A stretch of DNA of 40,563 nt from Variovorax sp. (lineage in GTDB: Bacteria; Pseudomonadota; Gammaproteobacteria; Burkholderiales; Burkholderiaceae_C), in assembly GCA_017744935.1 (NCBI GenBank), contig JAGIAI010000045.1, forward strand, positions 1 through 40,563. The letters run 5' to 3'. A model generated the notes under the pieces. It saw only the letters and a list, made by a program, of their open reading frames with translations. It was not told the DNA's origin and did no database searches. Below, piece after piece: positions 31,083 through 39,766 of this stretch. Positions within the stretch are counted from its first letter, which is position 1. The number at the start of each line of letters is the position of its first letter. A program made the position numbers and the translations under genes.

Positions 31083-31160
31083 TTGCACGCCGGCGAAGTA
31101 TGCATTGGACGAATCGATGGGGCAACTTTAGATTCCGCCCACACAAACGGAGACATCGAC

Positions 31161-32090
31161 ATGCAAGCCGCCCAAGCCGCCATTCCACTGGCCGAACTGA
31201 AACTCGCCACCTTTTCCACTGCCGCTTCGGATTCCGAATCGTGGCCCTTTGCAGTCACGCGCTGCACGCCAACCATCGGCGCCGAGATCGAAGGCGTCGA
31301 CCTCCGCAAGCCGCTGGACGACGCGACCTATCGCGCGCTCCGTCGGGCGCTGCTGAAGTTCAAGGTGCTTTTCTTCCGCGACCAGAAGATCACGCCGGCC
31401 CAGCACGTCGCGGCGGCACGCCGCTTCGGCGAGCTGGAGGTGCATCCGATGTTCCCGCACCACCCGGACCATCCCGAGCTGGTGGTGTTCGGCCGCGACG
31501 GCACGCGCCGTGGCACCGAGAACATCTACCACTCGGATGTCTCGTGGCGCGAGATCCCGTCGATGGGGTCGATGCTGCGCTGCCTGACCTGCCCCGAAGT
31601 CGGCGGCGACACGATCTGGGTCAACATGGCGGCGGCCTATGCCAACCTGCCGGATGACGTGAAGGTGCGCATTGCCAGATTGAAGGCGGTGCACGACGCA
31701 CTGCCGCTCTTCGGCCAGACCCTGACGCCCGAGGCCTACGCGCAGGTTCGCAAGGAGTACCCGCCGATGGCCCATCCCGTGGTCCGCACCCATCCGGAGA
31801 CCGGCGAAAAGATCCTCTACGTGAACGAAGCGTTCACGATGCATCTGGCCAACTACAGCGACGAGAACCCGTTCCGCATCGGCTCCGACTTCCGGTACGG
31901 CGAAATGGAGCTGTTGCAGTTCCTGCTGCGGCAGGCCGCTGCACCCGAATACCAGGTGCGCCTGCGGTGGAAGCCCGACACCATCGCGCTTTGGGACAAC
32001 CGCTCCACGCAGCACTACGCGGTGCAGGACTACTTCCCCGAGCCGCGCCACATGAACCGCGCCACGATCATCGGTAGCGTCCCCGTCTGA
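31161..32090 (+). CDS. TauD/TfdA-family 2-oxoglutarate/Fe(II)-dependent dioxygenase
   Basis: The 309-residue protein starts at ATG 31161 behind CGGAGAC. It has the family start PTIGAEIEGVDLRKPLDD, an iron-binding His124-x-Asp126 in IYHSDVSWREIPSMGS, a distal His285 in TQHYAVQDY and the 2-oxoglutarate-binding Arg300 in HMNRATI. Members hydroxylate next to a heteroatom so that sulfite, a phenol or an alcohol is released: taurine (TauD), 2,4-D (TfdA), phenoxypropionates (RdpA/SdpA), alkyl sulfates. With an MFS transporter and an acyl-CoA ligase behind it, a carboxylated ether or aryl-acid substrate is more likely than taurine, which usually has an ABC system. Substrate is inferred, not seen. Confidence 0.9.
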   Translation: MQAAQAAIPLAELKLATFSTAASDSESWPFAVTRCTPTIGAEIEGVDLRKPLDDATYRALRRALLKFKVLFFRDQKITPAQHVAAARRFGELEVHPMFPHHPDHPELVVFGRDGTRRGTENIYHSDVSWREIPSMGSMLRCLTCPEVGGDTIWVNMAAAYANLPDDVKVRIARLKAVHDALPLFGQTLTPEAYAQVRKEYPPMAHPVVRTHPETGEKILYVNEAFTMHLANYSDENPFRIGSDFRYGEMELLQFLLRQAAAPEYQVRLRWKPDTIALWDNRSTQHYAVQDYFPEPRHMNRATIIGSVPV

Positions 32091-32101
32091 GAGGCCCGAC
32101 C

Positions 32102-33406
32102 ATGACCTCGCGTTACCAACCTGCCAAGGCTTGGGGAATCACGGCGCTGCTCGTCGTCTTCATGGCGATCAACTTCGCCGACAAGATTGCCGTCGGCCTG
32201 CTGGCCGTTCCCATGATGAACGAGCTGCAGCTCTCGCCGACCCAGTTCGGCCTCGTGGGCAGCAGCTTCTTCTGGCTCTTCGCCATCGCCGGAATCGGCG
32301 GCGGCTTTCTCGCCAACCGGGTCGCCACGACCGGCCTGCTGCTCGCGATGGGGCTGCTGTGGTCCGTGCTGCAGATCCCGATGGCCCTCTCCTCCAGCCT
32401 GGCGCTGCTGGTGCTGGGCCGGGTGCTCCTGGGCATCGCCGAAGGCCCGGCGTGGCCGGTGGCGGTTCACGCCTGCTACAAGTGGTTCCCCAACGAAAGG
32501 CGCGAACTGCCCGTGGCCTTCCTGGCGCAGGGTGGCGCGATCGGCCTGCTGGGCGCGGGCATCGTGATGCCGCTCGTCACGGCGCACTGGGGCTGGCGTG
32601 CCAACTTCTACCTGCTGTCGGCGCTGGGGTTCGCCTGGGGACTGCTCTGGATCGCCTTCGGCCGCGAGGGCAATGGCGGCAACGCCGAGCTGGCATCGGC
32701 CGCAACCACGGCGCGCGCACCCTACCGGCGCATCCTGCTCGAACCCACCGTGCTGGCCTGCTTCGGGATGAAGTTCGTCTCCTACTGGGGGCTGGCGCTC
32801 ATCCTCACGTGGCTGCCTGTCTATCTGCAGCGCGGGCTGGGCTACGAGAGCATCGTGGCGGGACGCCTCTACGCCGCGGTGGTCGCTGTCGGCATGCCGA
32901 TCAGCATCCTGGGCTCGGCACTGGTGCGCCGGTTGCTGGCGCGGGGCGTATCCACCCGCAATGCCCGTGGCCGCGTGGCCGCCGCCGCGGTGGCACTCGG
33001 AGGTGCCGCCTTCGTCGCGCTGCTGCTCGTCGATTGCCCGCCGGCGATTCGCGTGGGCCTGATCGGATTCACGCTCGGCATCACGCAGGTGATGTACGCC
33101 GTCGGCCCCGCCCTTCTCGCGGAAGTCACGCCGGCCCCGCAGCGCGGCGCGGTCCTCGCAATCGACAACTCGATCGCTTCGGTGGCGGGCGTCATCGCGC
33201 CCCTCGTCAGCGCCTTCCTGATCCAGGGCATGAGCGGCGCGCGCGGCTACGAAGCCGGCTTCGCGCTGTGCGGCGTGCTGATGCTGGTCGTGGCCGCCTG
33301 CGGCGCGCTGGTGATCGATCCGGCAGCCGCGAGCGCCCGGATCCGCGGAGCGCAAGCGACCCCATCACACGACCCACCGACGGCCCGATCCGCACGCGCC
33401 GCCTGA
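32102..33406 (+). CDS. MFS transporter (anion/organic-acid type)
   Basis: The 434-residue protein has about 12 hydrophobic membrane segments in two halves. An MFS signature-like segment lies between helices 2 and 3 (GGGFLANRVATTGLLLAMGL) and family-typical ...GIAEGPAWPVAVHACYKWFPNERRE lies in the first half. The latter resembles the GxxEGxxxP...WFP motif of the anion:cation symporter group (phthalate, tartrate, glucarate, hydroxybenzoate and 4-hydroxyphenylacetate transporters). It should import an organic acid across the inner membrane. It lies 11 bp after the dioxygenase gene and 18 bp before the CoA ligase, so the operon takes up its own substrate. Confidence 0.9.
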   Translation: MTSRYQPAKAWGITALLVVFMAINFADKIAVGLLAVPMMNELQLSPTQFGLVGSSFFWLFAIAGIGGGFLANRVATTGLLLAMGLLWSVLQIPMALSSSLALLVLGRVLLGIAEGPAWPVAVHACYKWFPNERRELPVAFLAQGGAIGLLGAGIVMPLVTAHWGWRANFYLLSALGFAWGLLWIAFGREGNGGNAELASAATTARAPYRRILLEPTVLACFGMKFVSYWGLALILTWLPVYLQRGLGYESIVAGRLYAAVVAVGMPISILGSALVRRLLARGVSTRNARGRVAAAAVALGGAAFVALLLVDCPPAIRVGLIGFTLGITQVMYAVGPALLAEVTPAPQRGAVLAIDNSIASVAGVIAPLVSAFLIQGMSGARGYEAGFALCGVLMLVVAACGALVIDPAAASARIRGAQATPSHDPPTARSARAA

Positions 33407-33424
33407 TCGCAACCTCCCGACCGA

Positions 33425-35104
33425 ATGCAAAGAATGACTTCCCCGAGCTCCATCCTCCAGGGCTGCCCGTCCACCATGGGCGACGACCATCAGCTCAACA
33501 CGACCACGCTGATCCGGCATGCCGCGCGCACGCATGCGGATCAGGAAATCGTCTACCGCACGCCTACCGGCGGCTGGGCCCGCTACACCTACGGCGATTG
33601 CTACGAACGCGTCTGCCGCTCGGCCAACGCGCTTCGCGCGCTCGGTGTGGGCGCGGGCGACCGCGTGGGCATCCTCGACTGGAACAGCCGCCGCCACCTG
33701 GAGCTGTACTGGGCGATCCCCGGCCTCGGTGCCGTGATGCTGCAGATGAACCTGCGCCTCGCCCCGGAGGACCTGGGCTACGTGGTCGCGCACAGCCAGG
33801 CCAGCCACGTGCTGGTCGACGAAACCTTGCTGCACCTGGCGGAGGCCATCGCACCGCATGCCGTGGGCGTCAAGGGCTGGATCGTCATGACCGACAAGCC
33901 ACTGTCGGAAATCAAGACCTCGCTCGCACCGCTCCATCATCACGAAGACCTGTTGGCTGCGGCGCAGCCCGTCATCGACTGGCCGCAGGTGGACGAACGC
34001 AGTGCCTACAGTGCCTGCTACACCACCGGCACCACCGGGCGGCCCAAGGGGGTGTACTACTCCCACCGCGCCATCTACCTGCATTCGATGGCGATGGCCA
34101 ACAACGTGGGCATCACGCTGGACGATTGCACCATGCTCATCACGCCCATGTTCCACGGGCAGAGTTGGGGCCTGCCCCAGGCCGCCACGCTGATGGCCAA
34201 CAAGATCGTGCTGCCCGGCCGCTATGCAGCGGAAGACACGGCACCACTCACCGACGCCCTCATCGCCGAAGGCGTGACCGTCGCCAATGGTGCTCCGGCG
34301 ATCTTCCAGCCGATGCTGCAGTACATCGAGACCTTGCCGCAGAAGCCCGACTTCAGCCGTCTGCGCATGCTCTCGGGGGCCACCGAACCACCGCTGTCGA
34401 TGATGAAGGGGTTTCATGAGCTCACCGGCGCCGAGGTCGTGCATGCCTACGGCGCGACCGAGACCACGCCGTTGGTGGCGATCAACCGCTACAAGCCTTC
34501 CGTGAAAAAGCGCCTCGCAGCCGACGACCGCTGGGCCCTCAAGCGCAAGCAGGGTCTGCCGGTCACTGGCATCGACTTGAAGATCGTCGGGCCTGACGGC
34601 CTGGAGCTTCCGCATGACGGTCAATCGGTGGGCGAGGTGTGCATCCGCGGCCCATGGATCACCGCGAGCTACCACGGCATGTCCGACGCGGACGACCGCT
34701 TCATCGACGGCTGGTGGCGTTCGGGCGACGTCGGCAGCATCGATACGGACGGCTACCTCAAGATCACCGATCGCATCAAGGACGTGATCAAGAGCGGCGG
34801 CGAATGGATCTCGTCGATCGACATGGAGAACTCGCTGATGGGTCACCCCGCCGTGCGAGACGCCGCCGTGGTCGGCATCGCGCACGCCAAGTGGCAGGAA
34901 CGCCCACTGGCCCTCGTGGTGCTCAAGCCGGGACAGGCGGCGACGCAGGCGCAGTTGCTCGCGCACCTGTCCGCCGCTTTCTCCAGGTGGCAGCTCCCCG
35001 ACGAGATCCTGTTCGTGGAATCGATCCCGAAGACCAGCGTCGGCAAGCTCGACAAGAAGCGCATCCGCGCCGAAAACGCGGACCGCTACGCCGTCGACGC
35101 TTGA
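33425..35104 (+). CDS. AMP-forming acyl-CoA synthetase (fatty-acid/aryl-CoA ligase family)
   Basis: The 559-residue enzyme of the ANL superfamily has YTTGTTGRPKGVYYSHRAIY (ATP phosphate loop), HAYGATETTP, GWWRSGDVGSIDTDGYLKITDRIKDVIKSGGEWIS (hinge and core motifs) and the catalytic lysine region KTSVGKLDKKRI near the C-terminus. It activates a carboxylic acid to its CoA thioester through an acyl-AMP. The pattern is of the medium/long-chain fatty-acyl-CoA ligase branch (as in AlkK-like enzymes), but substrate range is broad. As last gene of the operon it could activate the acid left after dioxygenase action. ATG 33425 is chosen; ATG 33434 is possible. Confidence 0.9.
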   Translation: MQRMTSPSSILQGCPSTMGDDHQLNTTTLIRHAARTHADQEIVYRTPTGGWARYTYGDCYERVCRSANALRALGVGAGDRVGILDWNSRRHLELYWAIPGLGAVMLQMNLRLAPEDLGYVVAHSQASHVLVDETLLHLAEAIAPHAVGVKGWIVMTDKPLSEIKTSLAPLHHHEDLLAAAQPVIDWPQVDERSAYSACYTTGTTGRPKGVYYSHRAIYLHSMAMANNVGITLDDCTMLITPMFHGQSWGLPQAATLMANKIVLPGRYAAEDTAPLTDALIAEGVTVANGAPAIFQPMLQYIETLPQKPDFSRLRMLSGATEPPLSMMKGFHELTGAEVVHAYGATETTPLVAINRYKPSVKKRLAADDRWALKRKQGLPVTGIDLKIVGPDGLELPHDGQSVGEVCIRGPWITASYHGMSDADDRFIDGWWRSGDVGSIDTDGYLKITDRIKDVIKSGGEWISSIDMENSLMGHPAVRDAAVVGIAHAKWQERPLALVVLKPGQAATQAQLLAHLSAAFSRWQLPDEILFVESIPKTSVGKLDKKRIRAENADRYAVDA

Positions 35105-35117
35105 GGGCGGCTACGAG

Positions 35118-36404
35118 TCAGTAGGCCACGTACGGCCCCTTGCCCGCAGACGTCGAGGCGCCTTCGATCGCCGTGAAGACGTTGCGCCCGAAGAAGAACG
35201 GCAGGCCCCAGTCGAACCCGCCACCGCCCAGGGATGCTGCGGCGATGTCATTGAACGCGGTCGCTGAATCGTTGTTCGTGAAGAGGGTGCGCGCATTCCC
35301 GACCGTGAATGCGACGGCACCGTTCGTGCCGTTGGCCCCTTGGTTCACCGCGCTCAGGGACTGGGTCGATGCCGGGCAGTAGAAACCGGACAGGCCGGGG
35401 TCGGTGCATGACGGCAGCGCGTTCGAATTGAAGAAGAGATAGTTCGAGCCGCTGTCGATGAAGCTGTTGGCATAGGTGGTGCCGTCGAACACCGTCGTGA
35501 AGTCTCCGGCGCCGTCGAGGCCGTAGGCCTGCGCACCACCCAAGGCATTGTTGCCCCGGGTGCCGATGCCCAGCACCAGCGCGCCGACGACGTTCGTGGC
35601 GCCCCCAGAGCCGATCGCGGGGAGCTGGACCAGCACGCCGTTGTTGTCCGACGGGAGCATCGCCACCGGATGTGCAACCTGCTTGGCCTGTGCGAGCGCG
35701 GTGGGCGAGCACGCCTGACCCGCGGGACATGCGTAGTAGGTTCCGGGAATGACCGCGGCGGCACAGGCGCCTCCGCAGTCCTGGATGAACGAACCCACGC
35801 CCAGCAAGCCGTTGCCGCCGAGGCTCGCGACCGTGTCGTTCGCGACACCGGTGTTCGAGCAGGTTGCGGGCACGGTGGAGAAATCGGGGTCCGCAACGAT
35901 CTGCAGCGGGACCGATGCGGCCGTCTCGCCTGCCAGCGTGACATCGGCCACCTTGACCGAACCCCACAGATAGCTGCTGACAAACTGCGCACACTCGGCG
36001 ACAGGATTGCTTGAGGCATCGGTTTGCCGCCGAAGGCTCGAGAGGTTGCCCACGGCCGATGCGAGCAGGCGCAGGCCGGTCGATCCGGTGTCGACGATGA
36101 CGTGGTCGATGGTCTGACAGACCGCAGTGCCCGGCGCGCACACCTTGACACTGACAAAGGGGGTGTTGACGGCGCCCATGGCACCGGCAGGCCCGGTATC
36201 CAGCGTGATGACCGCGACGTTGGATGCGGCGGCAGCGCTCGTCCCGCTGCCGGAAGTGCTGCTCCCCGATGCGGCGGCAACCGGGATGGCGACCCCGCCT
36301 CCCCCGCCACCACCTCCGCATCCCGTCAGCACGAGGGCGGCAAGGCCCGCCGCGATCGCAAGGTGCAAGCCGCGCATGCCGAGTGGTCTAGTGAATGTCT
36401 TCAA
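35118..36404 (-). CDS. DUF3443-family lipoprotein
   Basis: The protein is about 428 residues from a TTG at 36404, which has AAGGAG 7 nt before it; the ATG at 36377 (MRGLHLAIAAG) has no ribosome site but would also leave a signal peptide. A lipobox (LVLTGC) is followed by a run of eight glycines. The mature part carries aspartic-protease-like DTGSTGLRLLAS and FIDSGSNYLFFNS motifs, each with the D-T/S-G signature, and several cysteines. DUF3443 proteins are exported, of unknown function, and usually encoded next to DUF2844 in Burkholderiales, as here. The two DTG/DSG motifs make a pepsin-like fold imaginable, which is my inference. It overlaps the DUF2844 gene by 17 bp if the TTG is used. Confidence 0.8.
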   Translation of the reverse strand: MKTFTRPLGMRGLHLAIAAGLAALVLTGCGGGGGGGGVAIPVAAASGSSTSGSGTSAAAASNVAVITLDTGPAGAMGAVNTPFVSVKVCAPGTAVCQTIDHVIVDTGSTGLRLLASAVGNLSSLRRQTDASSNPVAECAQFVSSYLWGSVKVADVTLAGETAASVPLQIVADPDFSTVPATCSNTGVANDTVASLGGNGLLGVGSFIQDCGGACAAAVIPGTYYACPAGQACSPTALAQAKQVAHPVAMLPSDNNGVLVQLPAIGSGGATNVVGALVLGIGTRGNNALGGAQAYGLDGAGDFTTVFDGTTYANSFIDSGSNYLFFNSNALPSCTDPGLSGFYCPASTQSLSAVNQGANGTNGAVAFTVGNARTLFTNNDSATAFNDIAAASLGGGGFDWGLPFFFGRNVFTAIEGASTSAGKGPYVAY

Positions 36405-36843
36405 GGTTGACTCCTTCCGGCACCTGGCCGGGCAGATAGGCCTTGCCCACAAAGGCACGCATGTGTCCTCCGGAATGGATGACCACTTCAGGCCGGTTCA
36501 CCAGGGCGTTGCTGCGGCCGATGCGTTCCTTTCCGGTTGCTTCCGTCAGGGTGGAAAAGTGATCGCCCAGCAACTGCTTCAGGTCAGGCATGAAGGGGCC
36601 CTGCCAAGTCACCGCGAAGACCTGCCCCGTGGCGGGAGAGACGAACTCCCGGACCATGGTCCCGCTGGGCATGGCGATCTCGTGCACGGTGTAGACCGGG
36701 CCGGCCTTCACCTCGCGCGCGGCTTTCATCCGGGCCTGATCCGTGGCCACGGACGACGCGGGGCCGCCGAGTGCGGCGGCGGCTTCGAGCGGCGCGAGGG
36801 CCGCCAGCAGGAGGATCAATCCGATTGCAGGAAGGGTTGGCAT
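36388..36843 (-). CDS. DUF2844-family exported protein
   Basis: The 151-residue product has a Sec signal peptide (MPTLPAIGLILLLAALAPLE, cut after AAA). A conserved DUF2844 body follows: YTVHEIAMPSGTMVREFVSP, then GQVFAVTWQGPFMPDLKQLL and VVIHSGGHMRAFVGKAYLPG. The function is unknown; the gene regularly precedes a DUF3443 gene, so the two products probably act together in the periplasm or at the envelope. The spacing and overlap with DUF3443 indicate one transcript. Confidence 0.85.
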   Translation of the reverse strand: MPTLPAIGLILLLAALAPLEAAAALGGPASSVATDQARMKAAREVKAGPVYTVHEIAMPSGTMVREFVSPATGQVFAVTWQGPFMPDLKQLLGDHFSTLTEATGKERIGRSNALVNRPEVVIHSGGHMRAFVGKAYLPGQVPEGVNLEDIH

Positions 36844-36981
36844 GACAATACTCCCAGGCGCTCTTGCATAGGCTCTTGAGCGTCACGGCTCCGAAGAAGT
36901 TCATGCATCGCGACGACGTCCCGAGCCACCCTCATCACGATGGGGCTATCCGCCGATGGAACCTGAAGGTAGAGAGCCGGC

Positions 36982-37485
36982 TCAGTTCTCTGCAGAGTGG
37001 CCCAGCGCAATGCCCCAGCGAAGCAGGTACCAGCGCCACTTCGGAACCGCGTGAATCGGCTTGGTCGCACCGTCGCTCCTGATGACGGCCCGACCCCTCG
37101 ACATCTGAAGCGTGATCGACCGCCCGGCATCCGGACCCGTCTTGCAGGTCCAGTTCCGACCGCTGGTGATGGCGCAGGGTGCCAGCTTGCCCGACGGCTC
37201 TCCGCTGCCGACGACCCAGAAGAGCACTTCGCCACGTGCCCGCAGCGCGCGGAATCGATATCGATCACCCGCCTTGAGCCTTCCGCTGCAGCGCCTTCCC
37301 TGCCACGCCCCGCTCGCGCAATCGACGGTGTAGATCGTTCGCTCGTTCTGCATGGTGATCCAATCGCTCGCCCAGACGAGGCCGGCCGCCACCAGGAGAC
37401 CCGCGATGGCAAACAGCCACGCCCACATCTTCGCGCTCGCGGGCTGCACCTGCGGCATCGACTCGGCGCCTTTGATTTCTTCCAT
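36982..37485 (-). CDS. single-pass membrane protein of unknown function
   Basis: From ATG 37485, preceded by AAGGAG 9 nt away, the product is 167 residues. It has a short cytoplasmic start, one membrane helix at about residues 20-42 (MWAWLFAIAGLLVAAGLVWA) and a beta-rich domain with four cysteines (DCASGAWQGRRCSG, APCAITSGRNWTC) that would lie in the periplasm, where two disulfides could form. I recognise no named family. The same frame stays open upstream to 37638 through a LysR helix-turn-helix fragment, so a longer fusion protein of 218 residues is possible; the internal ribosome site favours the short form. Confidence 0.6.
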   Translation of the reverse strand: MEEIKGAESMPQVQPASAKMWAWLFAIAGLLVAAGLVWASDWITMQNERTIYTVDCASGAWQGRRCSGRLKAGDRYRFRALRARGEVLFWVVGSGEPSGKLAPCAITSGRNWTCKTGPDAGRSITLQMSRGRAVIRSDGATKPIHAVPKWRWYLLRWGIALGHSAEN

Positions 37486-37638
37486 CAGCGCATTCTCCTT
37501 CTCATGCGGCAGCAAGCGGATCTGGTGGCTGATCGCGGTCGGCGTCACGCTCAGTTCCTCCGCTGCAGGCTTGAAGCTGCCATGTCGCGCAGCGGCCTCG
37601 AAGGCGTGCAGCGCGCGAAGCGGCGGGAGCTTTCTCAT
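37486..37638 (-). pseudogene. LysR (GcvA-type) helix-turn-helix fragment, in frame with the downstream membrane protein
   Basis: The frame from ATG 37638 reads MRKLPPLRALHAFEAAARHG, then SFKPAAEELSVTPTAISHQI. This is a clear GcvA-type LysR N-terminus with the recognition helix, but the wing and the whole effector domain are absent. After about 43 residues it runs through PHEKENAL into the start of the membrane protein without a stop. Either this is the remnant of a LysR gene whose rest was deleted, or it encodes a fused DNA-binding membrane protein. The first is likelier because the winged part needed for DNA binding is missing. Confidence 0.6.
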
Positions 37639-37752
37639 GCACCCACTCTAGATGAATTCTTCTCATCCGACACCTGAGATCTTCGAGTTTGCGGCCGTCC
37701 GAAGCCGGCCGGGATGCCCTCGAACCGCTCCTGAAGTTCGGTTCGCAAATAG

Positions 37753-39636
37753 TCAGAACGTCAGGCCGACGACCTGATTTGCGGCCGGTTGCGCCGGTAC
37801 CGGCAGGCGCAAGTGCAGGCAGGTCTCGCCGGATCGCGAGCGGATGGTGAGCACGCCACCCAGCGCAGCAGCGCGCGTGCGCATGTTCGCCAGTCCCCTG
37901 CCGGCCGAGACGACGTTCGTATCGAAGCCGCGGCCGTTGTCGAGGAGCTCGACCTCGATGACATCGCCTGCCGCACCTCCGGCGGGCATCCATCGCGCTC
38001 TCAGGTCAGCCCTCGTTGCCCCTGAGTGAGTCATCATGTTCGAGAACGCCTCGAACAGCAGCATCTGCATCTGGTGCGACTCGCGAACACTCCAGCCTGG
38101 CATCGTCGGCAGAGGGTTCACATCCCAATGGAGATCGATGCCCGCGGCTTCCAGTCGCGGTGCGAGACGGTAGCGCACGGTGCCCAGGGCGGCAGCCACA
38201 TCGCCCTCGCCGTCATGCATGGCGTCCACCGTCAGCTTGAGCTGATCCACGGCATCGCGCAGATGCTGCGTGACGTCTTCTCGCGCCGTTGCGGGCTGCT
38301 GGGCCATCCGCAAAAGACCGACGAGTTGCGCGCCGAGCCCATCGTGGAGGTCCCGCATCACGCGTTGACGCTCCTCCAGCGCACCACGCGCCTTCTCGCC
38401 CTCTCGTTCCCGGGCAAATGCGGCCTCCAGTGCGGCGTTGCGTTCGGCGAGTTGCGCCTCCAGCGAAGCGTTCATGCCCGCCATCGTCCGAGCGTCCTTG
38501 CGCATGCGTTCGGCAATCACCCAGCCCAGCGAGATCGCGAAGCCGACCCACGCGAAGCGGATCCACGGCACCATCTCGTAGGCCTGCGGCGACGAATGCA
38601 TCACCCAGGTGTCGCGCGCGCCGCACAGCACGACCAGCACCACCGCGACGGCGAGCACGCGATGCTCCAGCACGGCACTGCGCCGTGCCACGCGCAACAC
38701 GGCGACCATCATTCCCAGTCCGACGACGAGGTTGAGCACATGCCACAGCGGCATCACCCACAACCACGGGACCATGATGCCCAGCGCGGCCGCGATCGGT
38801 GCGCACCACGCCATCAGACCCAGGAAGCGCGCCAGTCGGGTGTCGTCCCGCCCGACCACGGCCAGGGCGAAGCGACACAGCAGCGGTATCGCAGCCTGGA
38901 AGGCCGCAAGCGGCACCACACCCCACCACGGCCAGGGCAGCGGTGCATGCGTGAACAGCACGCGCACCGTCTGCACACTCCACAGGAGTTCGCCCAGCCC
39001 GTAATAGAGGTAGATCGATTCGCGCTGGCGCAGCCACACCAGCAGCGACAGCGTGCCCAGCACGCCGCTCACGATGGCGATGAAGCGCCCGCCACTGATC
39101 TGCCAGAACTCGGCGCGCTCATACAGCGGACGAATCTCGTCCACGCTGCCCGCCACGATCGGCGACAACCCGCCCTGCCGCGCCGCCTGCGCCGCGATGA
39201 CTACTTCCACGCGCTGCGGCGACGCCGAGCGCGAACGCGGCAGCTCGAAATACTGAGGCGCGAACGCAGCATCGTCGTAGGGTCCCGGCGGCATGGCGCC
39301 GAAGCGCGCCAGTTCCTGGCCGTCGACCAGCACCCGAAAGCTGTTGCCCACGCGAGGCAGGAACAGCGCCACCGGCTCGCTTGAATTCGCCGCGGGAACA
39401 TCGAACCCAAAGCGCGCTTCGCCATCGACCGCACCCTGACGTTGATCCCAGTGATAGGGCAAGCTCACCGTCTCGGGCTTCTGCGTCTCGACGGGCGCGT
39501 CGCCGCGCCGGGTCAGGGTGAGCGCTGCCTCCTCAATCAGGGTCAGGGCGTGCGCGGAAGCGCCCCACCCAAGTCCGAGAACCGCGAATATCAGTGTGAA
39601 CAGGCGCCACTGCAGCGCTCCTGGTTGTCGACGCAT
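37753..39636 (-). CDS. orphan sensor histidine kinase (7TMR-DISM-like input, HisKA_3/HATPase output)
   Basis: The 627-residue protein has a signal peptide, a periplasmic beta-sandwich domain to about residue 180 (LFLPRVGNSFRVLVDGQELA) and about seven membrane helices at roughly 185-390. This layout resembles 7TMR-DISM receptors. A coiled-coil (MNASLEAQLAERNAALEAAF) follows, then a NarX/UhpB-type HisKA_3 domain with phospho-acceptor His431 in QRVMRDLHDGLGAQL. The HATPase domain has LFEAFSNMMTHSGA (N box), DNGRGFD (G1) and GRGLANMRTRAAALGG. HisKA_3 kinases usually pair with NarL/LuxR-type response regulators; none lies beside it. Several residues of the ATP lid look normal, so it should be active. 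Confidence 0.88.
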   Translation of the reverse strand: MRRQPGALQWRLFTLIFAVLGLGWGASAHALTLIEEAALTLTRRGDAPVETQKPETVSLPYHWDQRQGAVDGEARFGFDVPAANSSEPVALFLPRVGNSFRVLVDGQELARFGAMPPGPYDDAAFAPQYFELPRSRSASPQRVEVVIAAQAARQGGLSPIVAGSVDEIRPLYERAEFWQISGGRFIAIVSGVLGTLSLLVWLRQRESIYLYYGLGELLWSVQTVRVLFTHAPLPWPWWGVVPLAAFQAAIPLLCRFALAVVGRDDTRLARFLGLMAWCAPIAAALGIMVPWLWVMPLWHVLNLVVGLGMMVAVLRVARRSAVLEHRVLAVAVVLVVLCGARDTWVMHSSPQAYEMVPWIRFAWVGFAISLGWVIAERMRKDARTMAGMNASLEAQLAERNAALEAAFAREREGEKARGALEERQRVMRDLHDGLGAQLVGLLRMAQQPATAREDVTQHLRDAVDQLKLTVDAMHDGEGDVAAALGTVRYRLAPRLEAAGIDLHWDVNPLPTMPGWSVRESHQMQMLLFEAFSNMMTHSGATRADLRARWMPAGGAAGDVIEVELLDNGRGFDTNVVSAGRGLANMRTRAAALGGVLTIRSRSGETCLHLRLPVPAQPAANQVVGLTF

Positions 39637-39766
39637 TGCGCGGGCGACTTTAGCAACAAATCCTTACGCAGCCTGGAAGCGGCGTTGCCGGTCAGGATTC
39701 AGGCAACAACTGCATCAGCAATCGGCGCGCGTGTACACCACCTGCATGCGGCCACGGCTGGCGGCC

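Noticed and set aside
30854..31657. Open plus-strand frame overlapping the LysR N-terminus and the dioxygenase
   Set aside because: No protein pattern; the LysR and dioxygenase frames both have family motifs at these positions.
32131..34419. A 762-residue open frame across the transporter and CoA ligase
   Set aside because: It is a shadow frame in high-GC DNA, rich in Arg, Gly and Pro with no domain pattern; the true frames carry clear MFS and ligase motifs.
36844..36981. Minus-strand reading LYLQVPSADSPIVMRVARDV that could be the missing C-terminus of the LysR fragment at 37486-37638
   Set aside because: The pattern is only weakly LysR-like, lacks a start, and could be chance in a 138-bp gap; not enough to call a remnant.
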